Assembly: GCA_028287455.1 (NCBI GenBank)
Contig: JAQBPP010000398.1
Location: 1 to 15,190 of the forward strand
Direction of reading: 5' to 3'
DNA length: 15,190 bases
Source: Bacilli bacterium
GTDB taxonomy: Bacteria; Bacillota; Bacilli; Tumebacillales; JAQBPP01
Below are positions 14,787 to 15,190 of this stretch, in pieces. Numbering within the stretch: position 1 is the first letter of the stretch; every line of letters begins with the position of its first letter. The notes under the pieces were generated by a model that was not told the DNA's origin, did no database searches, and saw nothing but the letters and a program-made list of their open reading frames with translations. A program made the position numbers and the translations under genes.

Positions 14787-14836
14787 ATTTATCCTACTGC
14801 CAAGTCCATGTTCACCAGTTCAATGAGATTGGTGAG

Positions 14837-15190
14837 TTATTTAAAGCGAACCTGATCGGAGTTATGCAGCAGCATCTTACCCCCGTCAGCACAATCCACG
14901 TTGTCCAGGATTACATTTTCCGCGTGGAAGAATGCCATCGAATGACGCGAGTCCGGGATTAGACAGTTCAGCCTGACATTACAAACACGCAGCCCTCGCA
15001 CGTGGTTTGCAAACAATCCGTAGGAAGGAATCCGTTTAAACGCCATAAACTCCGGCCGCTGACCGGTCAGCTCCGGAAAATCGGCGGGATCAGTCCACTC
15101 CGTTTCACCCCCGCCCGTACTTGTATATGAGATGTTGGACAAAGTGATATCTTCAATTGAGTGTCCTGGCTCTCCAAGCAGGACCATACC
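14837..15190 (-). CDS. GH28 (polygalacturonase-like) beta-helix protein, C-terminal part (partial)
   Basis: 117 codons of an open frame run in from the right edge to a stop at 14837. The repeated short strands (IEDITLSNISY, VRGLRVCNVRL, AENVILDNVDC) are rungs of a right-handed beta-helix. The order GEPGHSIEDITLSNI, then PEF and YGLFANHVRGL resembles the end of GH28 family proteins, which cleave polygalacturonan or rhamnogalacturonan. The catalytic aspartates lie upstream, outside the window, so activity cannot be judged. A methionine codon near the edge is not the real start because the frame continues through it. Cellular location cannot be told without the N-terminus. Confidence 0.75.
   Translation of the reverse strand, partial: GMVLLGEPGHSIEDITLSNISYTSTGGGETEWTDPADFPELTGQRPEFMAFKRIPSYGLFANHVRGLRVCNVRLNCLIPDSRHSMAFFHAENVILDNVDCADGGKMLLHNSDQVRFK

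Overview
The window looks like a Bacillota (Bacillales-type) chromosome of moderate GC. The signs are strong AGGAGG-type ribosome binding sites, GTG starts, a Gram-positive lipoprotein solute-binding protein, a consensus vegetative promoter, and two sites that fit the TnrA/GlnR nitrogen-regulator box. No tRNA, rRNA, CRISPR array or insertion sequence was seen. No gene-free stretch exceeds 300 bases; the longest is about 270 bases, at 14567-14836.

Left part (1-3701), sugar and plant-polymer genes. On the minus strand are a GGDEF diguanylate cyclase, an SGNH hydrolase and the N-terminal part of a bifunctional rhamnulose-1-phosphate aldolase/dehydrogenase (RhaEW type) that runs off the left edge. 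A 10-bp-phased TTTGTTT array lies in front of the last gene. Divergently transcribed on the plus strand is a cytoplasmic alpha/beta hydrolase resembling the CE15 glucuronoyl esterases.

Centre and right (3746-14731), one large minus-strand transcription unit. It starts at a TTGACA-N17-TAGAAT promoter at 14615-14643. The order is ABC ATPase (DppD type), family 5 lipoprotein binding protein (DppA type), permeases (DppB and DppC type), second ATPase (DppF type), isochorismatase-family cysteine hydrolase, amidase 1, a 64-residue AtzG/GatC-like protein, amidase 2, a rho-independent terminator, and then an MFS exporter just beyond it. Two 17-bp matches to TGTNA-N7-TNACA lie upstream, the nearer centred at about -51 from the predicted transcription start, where TnrA activates. 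I read this as a nitrogen-scavenging operon: the ABC importer brings in a nitrogen-rich amide, ureide or small peptide-like compound, and three amide-bond hydrolases release ammonia from it. The substrate cannot be read from the sequence.

The most unusual feature is that the 64-residue protein and the C-terminal tail of amidase 1 share a motif (SK-x-LPAD-x-EPA). This suggests that each amidase has its own GatC-like partner, one fused and one separate.

Far right (14837-15190): the C-terminal end of a GH28 (polygalacturonase-like) beta-helix protein, followed by its own terminator. With the left part, it places the nitrogen operon inside a neighbourhood of plant cell-wall sugar genes.
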